Below, in pieces: positions 54,331 to 63,307 of a DNA stretch of 64,000 bases. Origin of the DNA: Nitrospirales bacterium (lineage in GTDB: Bacteria > Nitrospirota > Nitrospiria > Nitrospirales > UBA8639); assembly GCA_021604105.1 (NCBI GenBank), contig BQIW01000009.1, positions 1 to 64,000 on the forward strand, written 5' to 3'. The position numbers and the translations under genes are program-made. The notes under the pieces were generated by a model. That model was given only the letters and a program-made list of their open reading frames with translations, was not told where the DNA came from and searched no databases. Each line of letters opens with the position of its first letter. Positions within the stretch are counted from its first letter, which is position 1.

Positions 54331-55284
54331 ATGCGGGACTGTTCTCACTTTCGGACATTCCTCCTTTTCATGGTTGCACTAGGATGCGTGACGATCTTGG
54401 GTTGTTCCTCTCCAAGGGCCTTCCCTTCCGGAATCGAACTGATCCAACGGGTGCCCTATCAGATTGTTAGAGTCAACACCCATCGCATTGCCTATCTTGA
54501 CGTCGGGCAAGGTCCGCCCCTTATCCTTATCCATGGATTTGGCGGGTCAATGTGGCAATGGGAACACCAATATTCTGTTCTGGCCCATACTCATCGGGTC
54601 ATCATTCTGGATTTACTCGGTTCTGGGCTCTCTGATAAACCGGAAGGCGCGTACACACCAAAATACCTACTGGAGTTTTTTCGGGAATTCATGGATGCCC
54701 TCAATATTCCCCGAGCCACCTTAGTCGGAAATTCCATGGGAGCCGGGCTGGCTATGGCCATGGCCCTTGACTATCCCGAACGTGTAGAACGACTTGTGCT
54801 CATCTCGGGATTTCCTGCCCAGGTTGAAAACAGTATCGCTTCCCCGCATTACAAAAGCTTTCTCTATCACCGCCCTCCCCTCTGGCTCGCAAAATTGGGA
54901 AATTGGATGGCGGGAAAAAGGACCACGGAACATATTCTCAAAGAAATCATTTATAATTCAGCACTCATCTCCCCTACCATCATTGACCGTTCATTTCACA
55001 ATCGCCAACGGGGCGACTTTTTTGCCCCCCTCTATTCTTTAATGGACAATATCAAGACATGGGAGGGACAATATGGAAATAGGCTTCAAAAGATTTCGCA
55101 TCAGGTCCTGCTCTTATGGGGAGAACATGATCGGGTGTTTCCACTTGAAGTTGGTGAAGAGGTAAAAGACCAGTTACCGCATGTCGAATGGCATGTCATC
55201 CCTGAGGCCGGGCACCTTGCACAATGGGAAGCACCTACTATCGTGAATCAATACATCCTCTCATTTTTAAAACGAAAATCTTGA
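54331..55284 (+). CDS. Alpha/beta-hydrolase lipoprotein
   Basis: 317 residues, starting 2 bp after the previous stop. Signal peptide and lipobox TILGC (Cys25) anchor it. Hydrolase fold: oxyanion region LILIHGFGGSMWQWEHQ, nucleophile elbow GNSMGAG (Ser near 136), acid Asp in GEHDRVFP and His in AGHLAQWEAP. Ester or epoxide-like substrates are possible; the reaction is not predictable. It lies at the end of the carboxylase unit. Confidence 0.85.
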   Translation: MRDCSHFRTFLLFMVALGCVTILGCSSPRAFPSGIELIQRVPYQIVRVNTHRIAYLDVGQGPPLILIHGFGGSMWQWEHQYSVLAHTHRVIILDLLGSGLSDKPEGAYTPKYLLEFFREFMDALNIPRATLVGNSMGAGLAMAMALDYPERVERLVLISGFPAQVENSIASPHYKSFLYHRPPLWLAKLGNWMAGKRTTEHILKEIIYNSALISPTIIDRSFHNRQRGDFFAPLYSLMDNIKTWEGQYGNRLQKISHQVLLLWGEHDRVFPLEVGEEVKDQLPHVEWHVIPEAGHLAQWEAPTIVNQYILSFLKRKS

Positions 55285-55395
55285 AGAAACGTTATCCAAC
55301 AGGCCATTCACCCTAAGCTTCCAAGAAAATGATATTTTTTACACACCACGACACTTCAAGCTCGGATCACCGATCTGGACAGAAGGAGCATCCTT

Positions 55396-56049
55396 ATGCC
55401 AAACATTTTGATTATGTCGTTACTGCTCATCTTAACGGTTGTGTCATTGCCGGGTTGTTCGACCCTTCATGGTCAATCAAAACACGATTTTTCCTATAAA
55501 AACATTCCAGTTGACAAAGAAAGCGCCGGAACAGGAGAGGGTTCGACCATTCTATTTCGAGGCACCCCTTTGCCGCTGAGTGGCGTTGAAGTGAAAACCG
55601 GAGAGACTCTCCGTGCGGTCCCGTTGGCAAAAGGCGATTTATCACTCGTCAACATTCAGGAATCCCAAGGGAAAGTCCGCATTCTCAATATTGTGCCTTC
55701 CCTTGACACGAAAGTGTGCGAACAACAAACGCATTATCTGAGTGAGAAAAACCAGGGCCTTGATCAACAAGTGCAACTGATCACCATTAGTGTCGATACC
55801 CCTTTCGCTCAAGAACGATTTGCGAAAGAAGCGGGCATTACCAATGTTGAATTTCTGTCCGATTTTCGAGGTGGAGAGTTTGGCTCTTCCCATGGTTTAC
55901 TGTTGGAGGGACCCCATGTCCTGGCTCGAGCCGTCATGGTTGTCGATGCTGATAATGTGATCCGCTATCTTCAGGTCACTCCTGATCTCGGTCATATGCC
56001 GGATATGGATAAAGCGTTTCAAGTCGCTCGCTCCGTTCTACAAAACTAG
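55396..56049 (+). CDS. Lipoprotein thiol peroxidase (Tpx-like, one-Cys)
   Basis: 217 residues after AAGGAGC. Lipobox SLPGC places it outside the inner membrane, unlike cytosolic Tpx. The core has TILFRGTPLPLSGVEVKTGE, the peroxidatic motif PSLDTKVCEQQT (Cys near 109) and SVDTPFAQERFAKEAGI. The resolving Cys of classical Tpx, found where RFC stands, is Ala here, so reduction must use another thiol or partner. It would detoxify peroxides in the periplasm. Part of a run with the hydrolase and the TenA-like gene. Confidence 0.85.
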   Translation: MPNILIMSLLLILTVVSLPGCSTLHGQSKHDFSYKNIPVDKESAGTGEGSTILFRGTPLPLSGVEVKTGETLRAVPLAKGDLSLVNIQESQGKVRILNIVPSLDTKVCEQQTHYLSEKNQGLDQQVQLITISVDTPFAQERFAKEAGITNVEFLSDFRGGEFGSSHGLLLEGPHVLARAVMVVDADNVIRYLQVTPDLGHMPDMDKAFQVARSVLQN

Positions 56050-56090
56050 TGGCACCACACATACCAAGAACAATTCACCACGGACCCAAC

Positions 56091-56759
56091 ATGACGTTCT
56101 CAGAACAATTACGAAAACGTGCAGCGCCTGTTTGGGCAGCCCAGTTAAAGCATCCTTTCGTCATGGCATTGGGCAAAGGCACGTTACCCGCAAAAAAGTT
56201 TCAATATTACATCCTACAAGATGCAAGGTATTTAGAAGAATTGGCCAGGGTCTTTGCTCTAGGGTCGGCAAAAGCGACGGATAGAGATACGGCCCTTCGC
56301 TTTGCCAAACTCGTTGAAGATACGATCACCGTCGAACGGGGGCTTCATGAATCGTATGGAAAACAATGGGCTCTTTCCTCCAGGGACATGCGCTCCACCC
56401 CCCTTTCTCCAACGAATTATGCCTATTGTCGCCATATGAGAAGCGTGGCTCAAACCGGGACACTCGGGGAAATTACGGTGGTGGCCCTCCCCTGTGCATG
56501 GGTCTATTGTGAAGTCGGACACCACCTTTTGGAAAAGGTTACACCCAAACCCTCCCATCCGTATTATGAATGGTTACAACTGTATGGGTCACCCGAATTT
56601 GCGGAAGTCACTCGGTGGCTGCGCGCAGTCGTCGATCGATGCGCCAGGAGCGCAGGCAGGGCAGAAAAAGCCAGGATGGAAGAAGCCTTTCTCATCAGTT
56701 CGCAATACGAATGGATGTTTTGGGATATGGCCTGGCGGGAAGAAAAATGGCCTATATAG
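56091..56759 (+). CDS. TenA/PqqC-like (thiaminase II family) protein
   Basis: 222 residues from ATG 56091; a GTG at 56049 would overlap the previous stop and add 14 unlikely residues. All-helical fold: FSEQLRKRAAPVWAAQLKHPFVMALGKGTLP, FQYYILQDARYLEELARVFALG, and the conserved Cys region VALPCAWVYCEVGHHLLEKV, with late Glu-rich EAFLISSQYEWMFWDMAW. TenA salvages thiamine pyrimidine by hydrolysing aminopyrimidines. No other thiamine gene is nearby, so the exact substrate is unproven. Confidence 0.88.
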   Translation: MTFSEQLRKRAAPVWAAQLKHPFVMALGKGTLPAKKFQYYILQDARYLEELARVFALGSAKATDRDTALRFAKLVEDTITVERGLHESYGKQWALSSRDMRSTPLSPTNYAYCRHMRSVAQTGTLGEITVVALPCAWVYCEVGHHLLEKVTPKPSHPYYEWLQLYGSPEFAEVTRWLRAVVDRCARSAGRAEKARMEEAFLISSQYEWMFWDMAWREEKWPI

Positions 56760-56867
56760 CCAAAGGGAATTGCTAATCTGTTAATACCACGACGTGGGCT
56801 GAAGGCACCCATTACAATCCTCTGTTTGTTCTTTCTACCCAGCACCTCTCTTCGAGAACGCAACCAA

Positions 56868-57575
56868 ATGAAATGGAGCCAAAACCCCTTACTTTCTATG
56901 CTTGCGTTACTGAATGTATGTGTAGGACTTCAGTTTCCGGATCCGGTCAACGGACAACCTCCCTTGGCCAATGGAATCCAACCTCTTATCCAACTGGAAG
57001 GCCGGTCCTTGCACCAACTAATCCCCAGGGATACCCGGCCCCTCCTGCTTCCAAAAGAACTGGAACAATTTCTTCAGGAACTTGAAGGCCATCCACCGGA
57101 TTGGTCCGCCTTACAGAGTCTGGATCTCACGGAACAAAGCGAGCGCCTGTTTCAACTGAATCGCGCACGAGACGAGGCCCGCCTTATCCATAAGAACATC
57201 CTTCAACACCCCATCGCCTTCTTGTGGTCAGGATTTCTCCGAAATTTTATGCCGGAATACCATGGGTTTTCGGTGGCTCTTGGCCCAGAACTCACATCCA
57301 CATCATGGGGTATTGTTCGCTTCAAGCCCATGGGATTGCCCGATTACCTGGTGGTCGTCCCCTCTCGTGAATCGGCCAAACAAATTCGGATTCAGCAACG
57401 AAATGGTGAGCCAATTGCCATTGGCGTCCTTTTTTTTGGTACTCTGGTTGCCGATGAATCACTCATCTACAGTTTTTCTCATGATCAGGAAGGGGACGGA
57501 ATGATTCTGCCCGTCGTGCAAATCGAAGACGTCAGGTATTTCATCCCCCCCGCGAACCGAGTATCATCCGAATAA
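56868..57575 (+). CDS. Hypothetical exported protein
   Basis: 235 residues from ATG 56868; an upstream in-frame ATG at 56826 is also possible. The start MKWSQNPLLSMLALLNVCVG looks like a signal peptide. Two helices follow (LLPKELEQFLQELEGHPPDW...SERLFQLNRARDEARL), then a beta-rich part with GFSVALGPELTSTSWGIVRFKPMGLPDYLVVVPS and IQIRNGEPIAIGVLFFGTLVADESL-like strands. No known motif. It may be a periplasmic factor. Confidence 0.55.
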   Translation: MKWSQNPLLSMLALLNVCVGLQFPDPVNGQPPLANGIQPLIQLEGRSLHQLIPRDTRPLLLPKELEQFLQELEGHPPDWSALQSLDLTEQSERLFQLNRARDEARLIHKNILQHPIAFLWSGFLRNFMPEYHGFSVALGPELTSTSWGIVRFKPMGLPDYLVVVPSRESAKQIRIQQRNGEPIAIGVLFFGTLVADESLIYSFSHDQEGDGMILPVVQIEDVRYFIPPANRVSSE

Positions 57576-57634
57576 CTCACCATTCAAAAAGGACGTGTCA
57601 GATTTTTTCGACCCAATCCATATCAAAACCATTT

Positions 57635-58024
57635 GTGATATTGAAGTATTGGGGACCAGTTGTCCTCTATGCGCTGGCTATTGTGTATCTCTCCTCGCAA
57701 TCCAATCCTGCCCAACAGCTCCAGCTGCCTTCCTTTATTTTCAGTATTAATGATAAATTATTACATGCCTGCGAGTATGGCGTTTTCGGAATTTTACTTT
57801 ATCGAGCATTCAAATACACAACGCCCAATGCGGGAAATATGGGCCTCGCGATCATCTGCGTCATTGCATTCGGTATTTCCGATGAAATCCATCAATGGTT
57901 TGTTCCCCAACGTCAGGCTGACATTTTGGATCTCGTTGCCGATACCTTCGGCGCCGCATTTTTGATTCTTGGATGGGTGCTTATCACAGAGAAAGGACGA
58001 AGACGGCTGACTATCCGCAAGTGA
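57635..58024 (+). CDS. VanZ-like membrane protein
   Basis: 129 residues, GTG start. Four hydrophobic segments: YWGPVVLYALAIVYLSSQS, HACEYGVFGILLYRAF, MGLAIICVIAFGISDEIHQWFVP and LVADTFGAAFLILGWVLI. The DEIHQWFVPQRQADILDLVADTFGA stretch is the VanZ-family signature. These small inner-membrane proteins are named after a teicoplanin-resistance accessory factor; no resistance gene is nearby. It sits before the secretion gene cluster. Confidence 0.75.
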   Translation: MILKYWGPVVLYALAIVYLSSQSNPAQQLQLPSFIFSINDKLLHACEYGVFGILLYRAFKYTTPNAGNMGLAIICVIAFGISDEIHQWFVPQRQADILDLVADTFGAAFLILGWVLITEKGRRRLTIRK

Positions 58025-58096
58025 GACTCACTCAACCCAAAGGCGCAGTTTCCGCCAAACTCCTGCCTGCACCTAACACCCAGGCAGCATCACTCA

Positions 58097-58738
58097 ATGA
58101 GGAAACCTATCAGGGAATTTTCGGAACACCAGATGACCTCTCTCGGAAACCAGAATGGAGTCACCTACCTTTTCGTCATGATACTGATTGTCGTCATGTC
58201 CATTGCCACGTTGGAAGTCACGCAACAGTGGTCGGTCATCATGCAACGGGATCGAGAGGCTGAGCTACAATTTCGCGGGACCAGTATTGTGAACGCCATT
58301 GAGCGGTTTGTGGCGGATTGGGAAATCCAAAGGGCCACACGGCCCAACCAATGGCCACGAACGCTTGAAGAGTTAACCAAGAAGTCACCAAAACGGTATC
58401 TCCGAAAGGTCTATACTGATCCCATGACCGGGAACAAATTTGCACTGATAAAAATTGGCCAGGATATTCACGGAGTCAAAAGTACCAGCACCGATACCCC
58501 ATACAACCAGGATGTCTTCAAGGGTGCCAAGACGTACCAAGCCATTCGCTTCGAAGCCAAGGGAAGCGCCAACTGCCAGATCAACCCGCTCAATCCTAAT
58601 GCGCCCACCACATGTCCTCCACCGGCGAACACACCTCCTCCAGGGGAAACTTCCCTAGGTGATACTCCTTCGACAAATTCCCCGGTTCAACCTCCATCAA
58701 CAGAAACCCCAGCAGAGGAAACCCAAGCTTTTCAGTAA
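58097..58738 (+). CDS. Pseudopilin-like protein with proline-rich tail
   Basis: Up to 213 residues; ATG 58133 (MTSLGNQNGVTYLF) is an alternative start. The segment GVTYLFVMILIVVMSIATLEVTQQW is a type IV pilin-like N-terminal helix after a Gly. The periplasmic part contains WPRTLEELTKKSPKRYLRKVYTDPMTGNKF, also seen in GspG-like pseudopilins, and a Pro/Thr-rich low-complexity end. It would be part of the same system as the secretin and pseudopilins that follow. Confidence 0.75.
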   Translation: MRKPIREFSEHQMTSLGNQNGVTYLFVMILIVVMSIATLEVTQQWSVIMQRDREAELQFRGTSIVNAIERFVADWEIQRATRPNQWPRTLEELTKKSPKRYLRKVYTDPMTGNKFALIKIGQDIHGVKSTSTDTPYNQDVFKGAKTYQAIRFEAKGSANCQINPLNPNAPTTCPPPANTPPPGETSLGDTPSTNSPVQPPSTETPAEETQAFQ

Positions 58739-59058
58739 GCACAAACTCTTTCGTGGCCCCATGAACAAGGAGGATGTTAAATTTTTTGACACCAATCGGG
58801 TACTTCAAGGCACTGCCATCCCCCAAGGAGTGTGCAATAATTCCACGGTTGGAGAAGGTTCAAACCAAACAGCCCCTTAAATCTTAATTTTCCGGGCTTA
58901 ATATTGACGAAGAGACATCCGATATAGAAACTAGAGAAGTTTAAAGAAACGAGCAGGTATCTCTAGCTCGAATTTGACAGACATGCTATGTTAGAAGGTA
59001 TTCTTGAATTCTTCGTCTTACCCCCCCGTCATTCTCATTAAATGTAGCGAAGGTTTTA
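58739..59058. promoter_or_regulatory. Region before the secretin gene, possible promoter
   Basis: 320 bp without a supported gene. A -35-like TTGACA near 58975 is followed 19 bp later by TATTCT, an acceptable but long-spaced promoter for the secretin operon. A 39-codon frame starting at 58761 has protein-like composition but no good ribosome site. Confidence 0.4.
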
Positions 59059-61452
59059 ATGCTTAAATTGAATCCGTTTTGCGTGTTGGCCATGGTCGTT
59101 ATGATGGCTTTGATGTCCTGCACTCTTCGTGAAACCCAGCTTGGCGATGAGCTTGAACAAAAAGGCGATTTGGACGGTGCCGTGGCAGCCTATCGAGAGG
59201 CCCTAAGGAAAGACCCCTTCGATGCAGAACTTGCTGAAAAGTTCAAATCGGTGAAGGTTCGCGCAGCAACACAACATTTCTCCCGTGGAAAACAAATGTT
59301 GAAAGAGCGGAAAATTGGCGAGGCTCTTCAGGAATTGCAAATAGCTGTGGGGCTTGATCCGGAAAAGCCTGATCACCATTCAGCCCTCAGCGATGTCTGG
59401 CGTTTCAAAACTGCCCAACAAACCGTCCTAGACGCCAAACACATGGAAGGTCTCGGACGATACGACGAAGCTTTAAGCCTCTATGAATCTGCCGTGGAAT
59501 TAGATCATTCCCTGGTAGAAGCCGTTGAAGGCATTACCAGAGTGGTTCAACTGCAAAAAGCCACGCAAGCCATAGGCGGTTCCGCCGAACCCGTGACCCT
59601 TCGGTTTCAGAATACCCGTCTCAAGCAAGTCTTTGAAATTTTAGCAAGAACCGCCAATATCGATATTTTATTCGATAAGGATGTGCGGGATGACCTTGTC
59701 ACCATTTTCACCAAAGACACCCCGTTTGATGAAGCCTTAAATCTGATCCTGAACACGAACCAACTGTTTGCCAAGCGGGTGGGGCCTGACCGGTTGCTGG
59801 TTATTCCGGACACCAAGCAAAAACGAGAACAATACGAAGACCTCCAGATTCGTACATTTTATCTTTCCAATGCGAAAGCCAAAGACATGGCGAACTTACT
59901 TCGTACGATTTTAGAAACGAAACGGGTCTATGTGAATGAACCTTTAAATACTGTGGTCATCCGGGACGAACCGGACAAAATCGGCCTGGCTGAACAGATT
60001 ATCCTTGCCAATGATCGTAGCGACTCGGAAGTCCTGTTTGAAGTGGAAGTCTTGGAAGTCAACCGTACCAACACCAAAAACCTGGGCTTACAGTTTGCCA
60101 AAGAGGCCGGATTTGGTATATTTCCACCAGGCACTGAGTCTCTGGAATCCGCCGCATTTTCTCTCCCATCAACATTTTCGTTCAAACAATTAACAGACAT
60201 TGGTCAGGAGTCGTTTCTCTTTCGATTTCCCAGCAGTGTGTTATTGAATTTTTTCAAACAGGAGTCCCAGGCCAAGACCCTGGCGTCGCCTAAACTCAGG
60301 GTTCTCAATAATGAGAAAGCCTCCATCAATGTCGGGGACAAACAGCCCATTCTTCTGTCCACCACGAATGTGTTGCCGGGACAAGCATCCACGGGTTCAG
60401 TTCCCACGACTTCGACTGTGACCTCCATTGAGTTTAAAGATACCGGGATTAAACTCACCGTGGAACCGACCGTGCATTTAAACAACACCATTTCCCTTCG
60501 ATTGCAAATAGAAGTCACACGCCTAGGCGAACGGGTGATCCTTCAAGCTTCTCCCTTAATTACCCAATTCAAGTTTGGAACCCGTACGGCGGACACGGCG
60601 CTCAATATGCGGGATGGAGAGACCGTCGTGCTCGGCGGGCTCCTTTCAGAGGACAACACCAAGACACGGGATTCCGTCCCCGGAGTCGATGACATTCCAG
60701 GCCTTGGACAACTCTTCAGTAACACCAACACCCAAAAAGTTGTGACCGAAGTCATATTGGTCATTACCCCGCACATTGTCCGGAGCGTCACACCTCCACA
60801 ATTAGCCAAACACACGATGTGGTCAGGCACAGCGAATCAATACAATACCAAGCCCATGTTTTCCTTCACCCAGCCGGTCTCCACTGCCCTCTATGAAGGA
60901 GAGATGGATGAAAAAATTGCCAGTCTTCCTGAAACACCGGATACCGCGCAAAATATCCAGCCGGCCAGGGAATCCCAGCTCCCTGAGAATTCGAATTTCC
61001 AGCAAAATGCTCCAGACCAACCCGATCAATCCTCTCCAGGAACGACGACCCATATCCAAGTTCTTCCGAACGCAATCTCCAGCAAAATTGGGGAAGAAAT
61101 CACAATTACACTTCAGGGTGAAAATTTTGCAAGCACTGGAAATTCGTCGCTCACACTTTCGTATGACCCTGCCGTGTTGACTTTTAAAAACGCAGTGGAA
61201 GGTCCCTTCTGGGCCAACCAACTGGTCCCTTCCAGTCTCACAGTTTCTGTCGTCCCTAATCTCGGTAAAATCATGCTCCAAATGGGGCAACAAGGAAAGT
61301 CTGTACAAGGAAGCGGCTCGCTAGCCACGGTAGTATTCGAAGCCGCAGGGCCTGGAAATTCAACCATTGACATTCAACAATCAACGGTCTTGGGAGCCAA
61401 TGCCCAACCTATCCCGGTCATGGTGGAACATGGCAGAGTTTTGGTGGAATAG
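59059..61452 (+). CDS. TPR-secretin-cohesin lipoprotein (GspD/PilQ-like)
   Basis: 797 residues. Lipobox ALMSC (Cys21). TPR-like helices at about 25-165 (GDLDGAVAAYREALRKDPFDAELAEKF, GRYDEALSLYESAVELDH). The secretin N-domain runs from about 180 (EPVTLRFQNTRLKQVFEILARTANIDILFD) to 300, with the outer-membrane channel from about 310-575 (VLFEVEVLEVNRT, ASPKLRVLNNEKASINVG, NMRDGETVVLGGLLSED, VITPHIVRS). A Gln/Pro linker follows to about 665, and the last 130 residues read like a cohesin fold (GEEITITLQGENFASTGNSSLTLSYDPAVLTFKN). It forms the outer-membrane gate of a type II secretion or type IV pilus-like machine. Confidence 0.9.
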   Translation: MLKLNPFCVLAMVVMMALMSCTLRETQLGDELEQKGDLDGAVAAYREALRKDPFDAELAEKFKSVKVRAATQHFSRGKQMLKERKIGEALQELQIAVGLDPEKPDHHSALSDVWRFKTAQQTVLDAKHMEGLGRYDEALSLYESAVELDHSLVEAVEGITRVVQLQKATQAIGGSAEPVTLRFQNTRLKQVFEILARTANIDILFDKDVRDDLVTIFTKDTPFDEALNLILNTNQLFAKRVGPDRLLVIPDTKQKREQYEDLQIRTFYLSNAKAKDMANLLRTILETKRVYVNEPLNTVVIRDEPDKIGLAEQIILANDRSDSEVLFEVEVLEVNRTNTKNLGLQFAKEAGFGIFPPGTESLESAAFSLPSTFSFKQLTDIGQESFLFRFPSSVLLNFFKQESQAKTLASPKLRVLNNEKASINVGDKQPILLSTTNVLPGQASTGSVPTTSTVTSIEFKDTGIKLTVEPTVHLNNTISLRLQIEVTRLGERVILQASPLITQFKFGTRTADTALNMRDGETVVLGGLLSEDNTKTRDSVPGVDDIPGLGQLFSNTNTQKVVTEVILVITPHIVRSVTPPQLAKHTMWSGTANQYNTKPMFSFTQPVSTALYEGEMDEKIASLPETPDTAQNIQPARESQLPENSNFQQNAPDQPDQSSPGTTTHIQVLPNAISSKIGEEITITLQGENFASTGNSSLTLSYDPAVLTFKNAVEGPFWANQLVPSSLTVSVVPNLGKIMLQMGQQGKSVQGSGSLATVVFEAAGPGNSTIDIQQSTVLGANAQPIPVMVEHGRVLVE

Positions 61453-61969
61453 ATCCTCAACAGCTCAAGGGGGGGTAACTTTAATCGAACTTTTGGTCAC
61501 GTTGGTTATTATGTTTATATTAGCCTCCGTCGCCCTACCCATTGCGAAAGTCAGTATTAAACGGTCGCAAGAGTTAGAGCTTCGCCACACCCTACGAACG
61601 GTACGAAACGCCATTGATGCGTTTCATCTAGATTGGGCAAGAGATGGAACCGTGCGTACGGGAAAGCTCTGCGTGGAAAACGTGACGACATGCCAAGAAT
61701 CCACGGGAGTGACCGGTTACCCTAAGACCTTGGAAACGCTCTTGAAGGTTAAATTAACCGGCGAGAAAGCTCAACTCGGGGAGCAGTCGGAAATTAAACG
61801 GTATCTCCGGAAAATTCCATTTGATCCCATTACAGAGACCACAGAATGGGGGCTCCGGTGTTTCCAGGATGAACCAGACGAAACGCGGTGGTGCGGGGAA
61901 GATGTGTTTGACATCTATACCACCAGCGAAAAAAAGGCAATTGATGGGACCCCCTATCGTGAATGGTAA
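61430..61969 (+). CDS. Pseudopilin (GspG-like)
   Basis: 179 residues from ATG 61430, overlapping the secretin end by 23 bp. The prepilin motif is GGVTLIELLVTLVIMFILASVALPI, the processing and assembly helix. The body keeps the GspG/pseudopilin wording LRHTLRTVRNAIDAFHLDW, GYPKTLETLL and YLRKIPFDPITETTEWGLRC, with the final DGTPYREW. A four-Cys pattern in the periplasmic domain may form disulfides. Assembled in a pseudopilus that pushes substrates through the secretin. Confidence 0.88.
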   Translation: MAEFWWNRSSTAQGGVTLIELLVTLVIMFILASVALPIAKVSIKRSQELELRHTLRTVRNAIDAFHLDWARDGTVRTGKLCVENVTTCQESTGVTGYPKTLETLLKVKLTGEKAQLGEQSEIKRYLRKIPFDPITETTEWGLRCFQDEPDETRWCGEDVFDIYTTSEKKAIDGTPYREW

Positions 61970-62370
61970 TGACCCACTTTGTAGTTATCGGCAAAAAGGG
62001 CTACACTTTACTTGAACTCATGATTGTTGTGGCAATCGTGGGGATTCTCGTTTCCATCGCGATTCCCACGTTTCAACACACGGCCATCAAAGCCAAGGAA
62101 GCGGCTCTGAAGCAAAATTTATTCACAATGCGAGCGGTCATCGATCAATTTTATGCAGATAGAAAGGAATATCCCGCAACCTTAGAGGACCTGGTGGAAG
62201 AGAAGTACCTTCGAGCCATCCCGGTGGATCCATTTACCAGATCCTCGACCACATGGTCCGAAATTTATGAAGAACAGGAGGAGGGCGAGGACTCTCCTGC
62301 TGGAATTTTTGATATTAAAAGTGGGAGTGACAGCCAGGCGCTGGATGGCACGCCCTATACAGAATGGTAG
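61969..62370 (+). CDS. Pseudopilin (GspG-like), second
   Basis: 133 residues; start ATG 61969 (TAATG overlap) or 61963. Prepilin motif KKGYTLLELMIVVAIVGILVSIAIPTFQ. It shares with its neighbour the layout LKQNLFTMRAVIDQFYADRKEYPATLEDLVEEKYLRAIPVDPFTRSS and the end DGTPYTEW, indicating a duplicated pair. It is likely a major or minor pseudopilin of the same machine. Confidence 0.9.
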   Translation: MTHFVVIGKKGYTLLELMIVVAIVGILVSIAIPTFQHTAIKAKEAALKQNLFTMRAVIDQFYADRKEYPATLEDLVEEKYLRAIPVDPFTRSSTTWSEIYEEQEEGEDSPAGIFDIKSGSDSQALDGTPYTEW

Positions 62371-62377
62371 GTAGCAC

Positions 62378-63307
62378 ATGAAACGTAATCATTGGACACA
62401 CATGGTACTGAGCGGCACATTTATCCTGGCTTTAGGCGGCTGTACTCAGAAATCGACGAAACCGGTCGCGGTCGATTCATTGATAGGGCATGCCTCCCAG
62501 CCTTCTCAACATCAGATCCTCCTTCAGGAAGCTAGAACCGAAAACGAAAATTTACGGGCTGAAATAGGGGCAATAAAAGTTCTCATGGCCAAACAAGCCG
62601 GTGAGTTGCAATCGCTACGAGGCCATACTCAATCCATACAGCATCGAGAACAGGATCAAGGGCTTGAACTGCAACACCTTCGTGGAGAACTTCTGAACTC
62701 TCAGGCTGAGCGGGATGAACTGCGAAGACACAACATGGAACTTGAAGGCCGGGTTGCCAGTATGCCGGACACGACGCAACTCATGTCAGACATTCAAACC
62801 CTCAACCAATCTTTTCACCAGATCATGACAAGTATAAAACAACTTTCCACTGATGTAACTCTCATCAAACAGCAAATCCACAAGCCCGCAGGTAAGGGAC
62901 AACCCCTTCAAACGAAACTCCCAATCTCCAAACCACCGGCCTCTTCCGGAGATAGACGCATGCCAGATTCACAGGGACAGATCGTCATACAAAGTGGCGA
63001 CTCACTCTGGAAACTTTCGGAAATGTATCAAGTCTCCATAGCCCAATTACGCGAATGGAATGAGCTCAATTCTGATGTGATAATGACCGGGTTCAAAATT
63101 CGGGTCACCTCCCCAATAGTACCCCAGTTGAAATCGGTAAATGCTTCGAGTAATCCAAGTGAGGCGCCGACTTCCCCTGCTATCCAAGAGCCCCTGACTG
63201 AACCGGTACATGAAAACATTCCCCTAAAAGACAATCGTGTGGAAAGTGTCCCTGAACCAAAACATATACTCTCGCTTGGCAATCCCCAATCGCCTGAGTC
63301 ACCCTAG
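62378..63307 (+). CDS. LysM lipoprotein with coiled coil
   Basis: 309 residues after a 7-bp gap. Lipobox ALGGC (Cys22). A long coiled coil at about 45-170 (ARTENENLRAEIGAIKVLMAKQAGELQSLRGH, QDQGLELQHLRGELLNSQAERDELRRHNMELEGR). A LysM domain at about 205-248 (IVIQSGDSLWKLSEMYQVSIAQLREWNELNSDVIMTGFKIRV) should bind peptidoglycan. The end is Pro-rich. Possibly links the secretion apparatus to the cell wall, like PilP or GspC substitutes, but that is a guess from position. Confidence 0.82.
   Translation: MKRNHWTHMVLSGTFILALGGCTQKSTKPVAVDSLIGHASQPSQHQILLQEARTENENLRAEIGAIKVLMAKQAGELQSLRGHTQSIQHREQDQGLELQHLRGELLNSQAERDELRRHNMELEGRVASMPDTTQLMSDIQTLNQSFHQIMTSIKQLSTDVTLIKQQIHKPAGKGQPLQTKLPISKPPASSGDRRMPDSQGQIVIQSGDSLWKLSEMYQVSIAQLREWNELNSDVIMTGFKIRVTSPIVPQLKSVNASSNPSEAPTSPAIQEPLTEPVHENIPLKDNRVESVPEPKHILSLGNPQSPESP

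Noticed and set aside
58761..58880. 39-codon frame before the secretin
   Set aside because: Reasonable composition but no ribosome site at the ATG; kept only as a remark.
60823..61308. Reverse 161-codon frame over the secretin gene
   Set aside because: Antisense to the secretin linker and cohesin-like part; no support.
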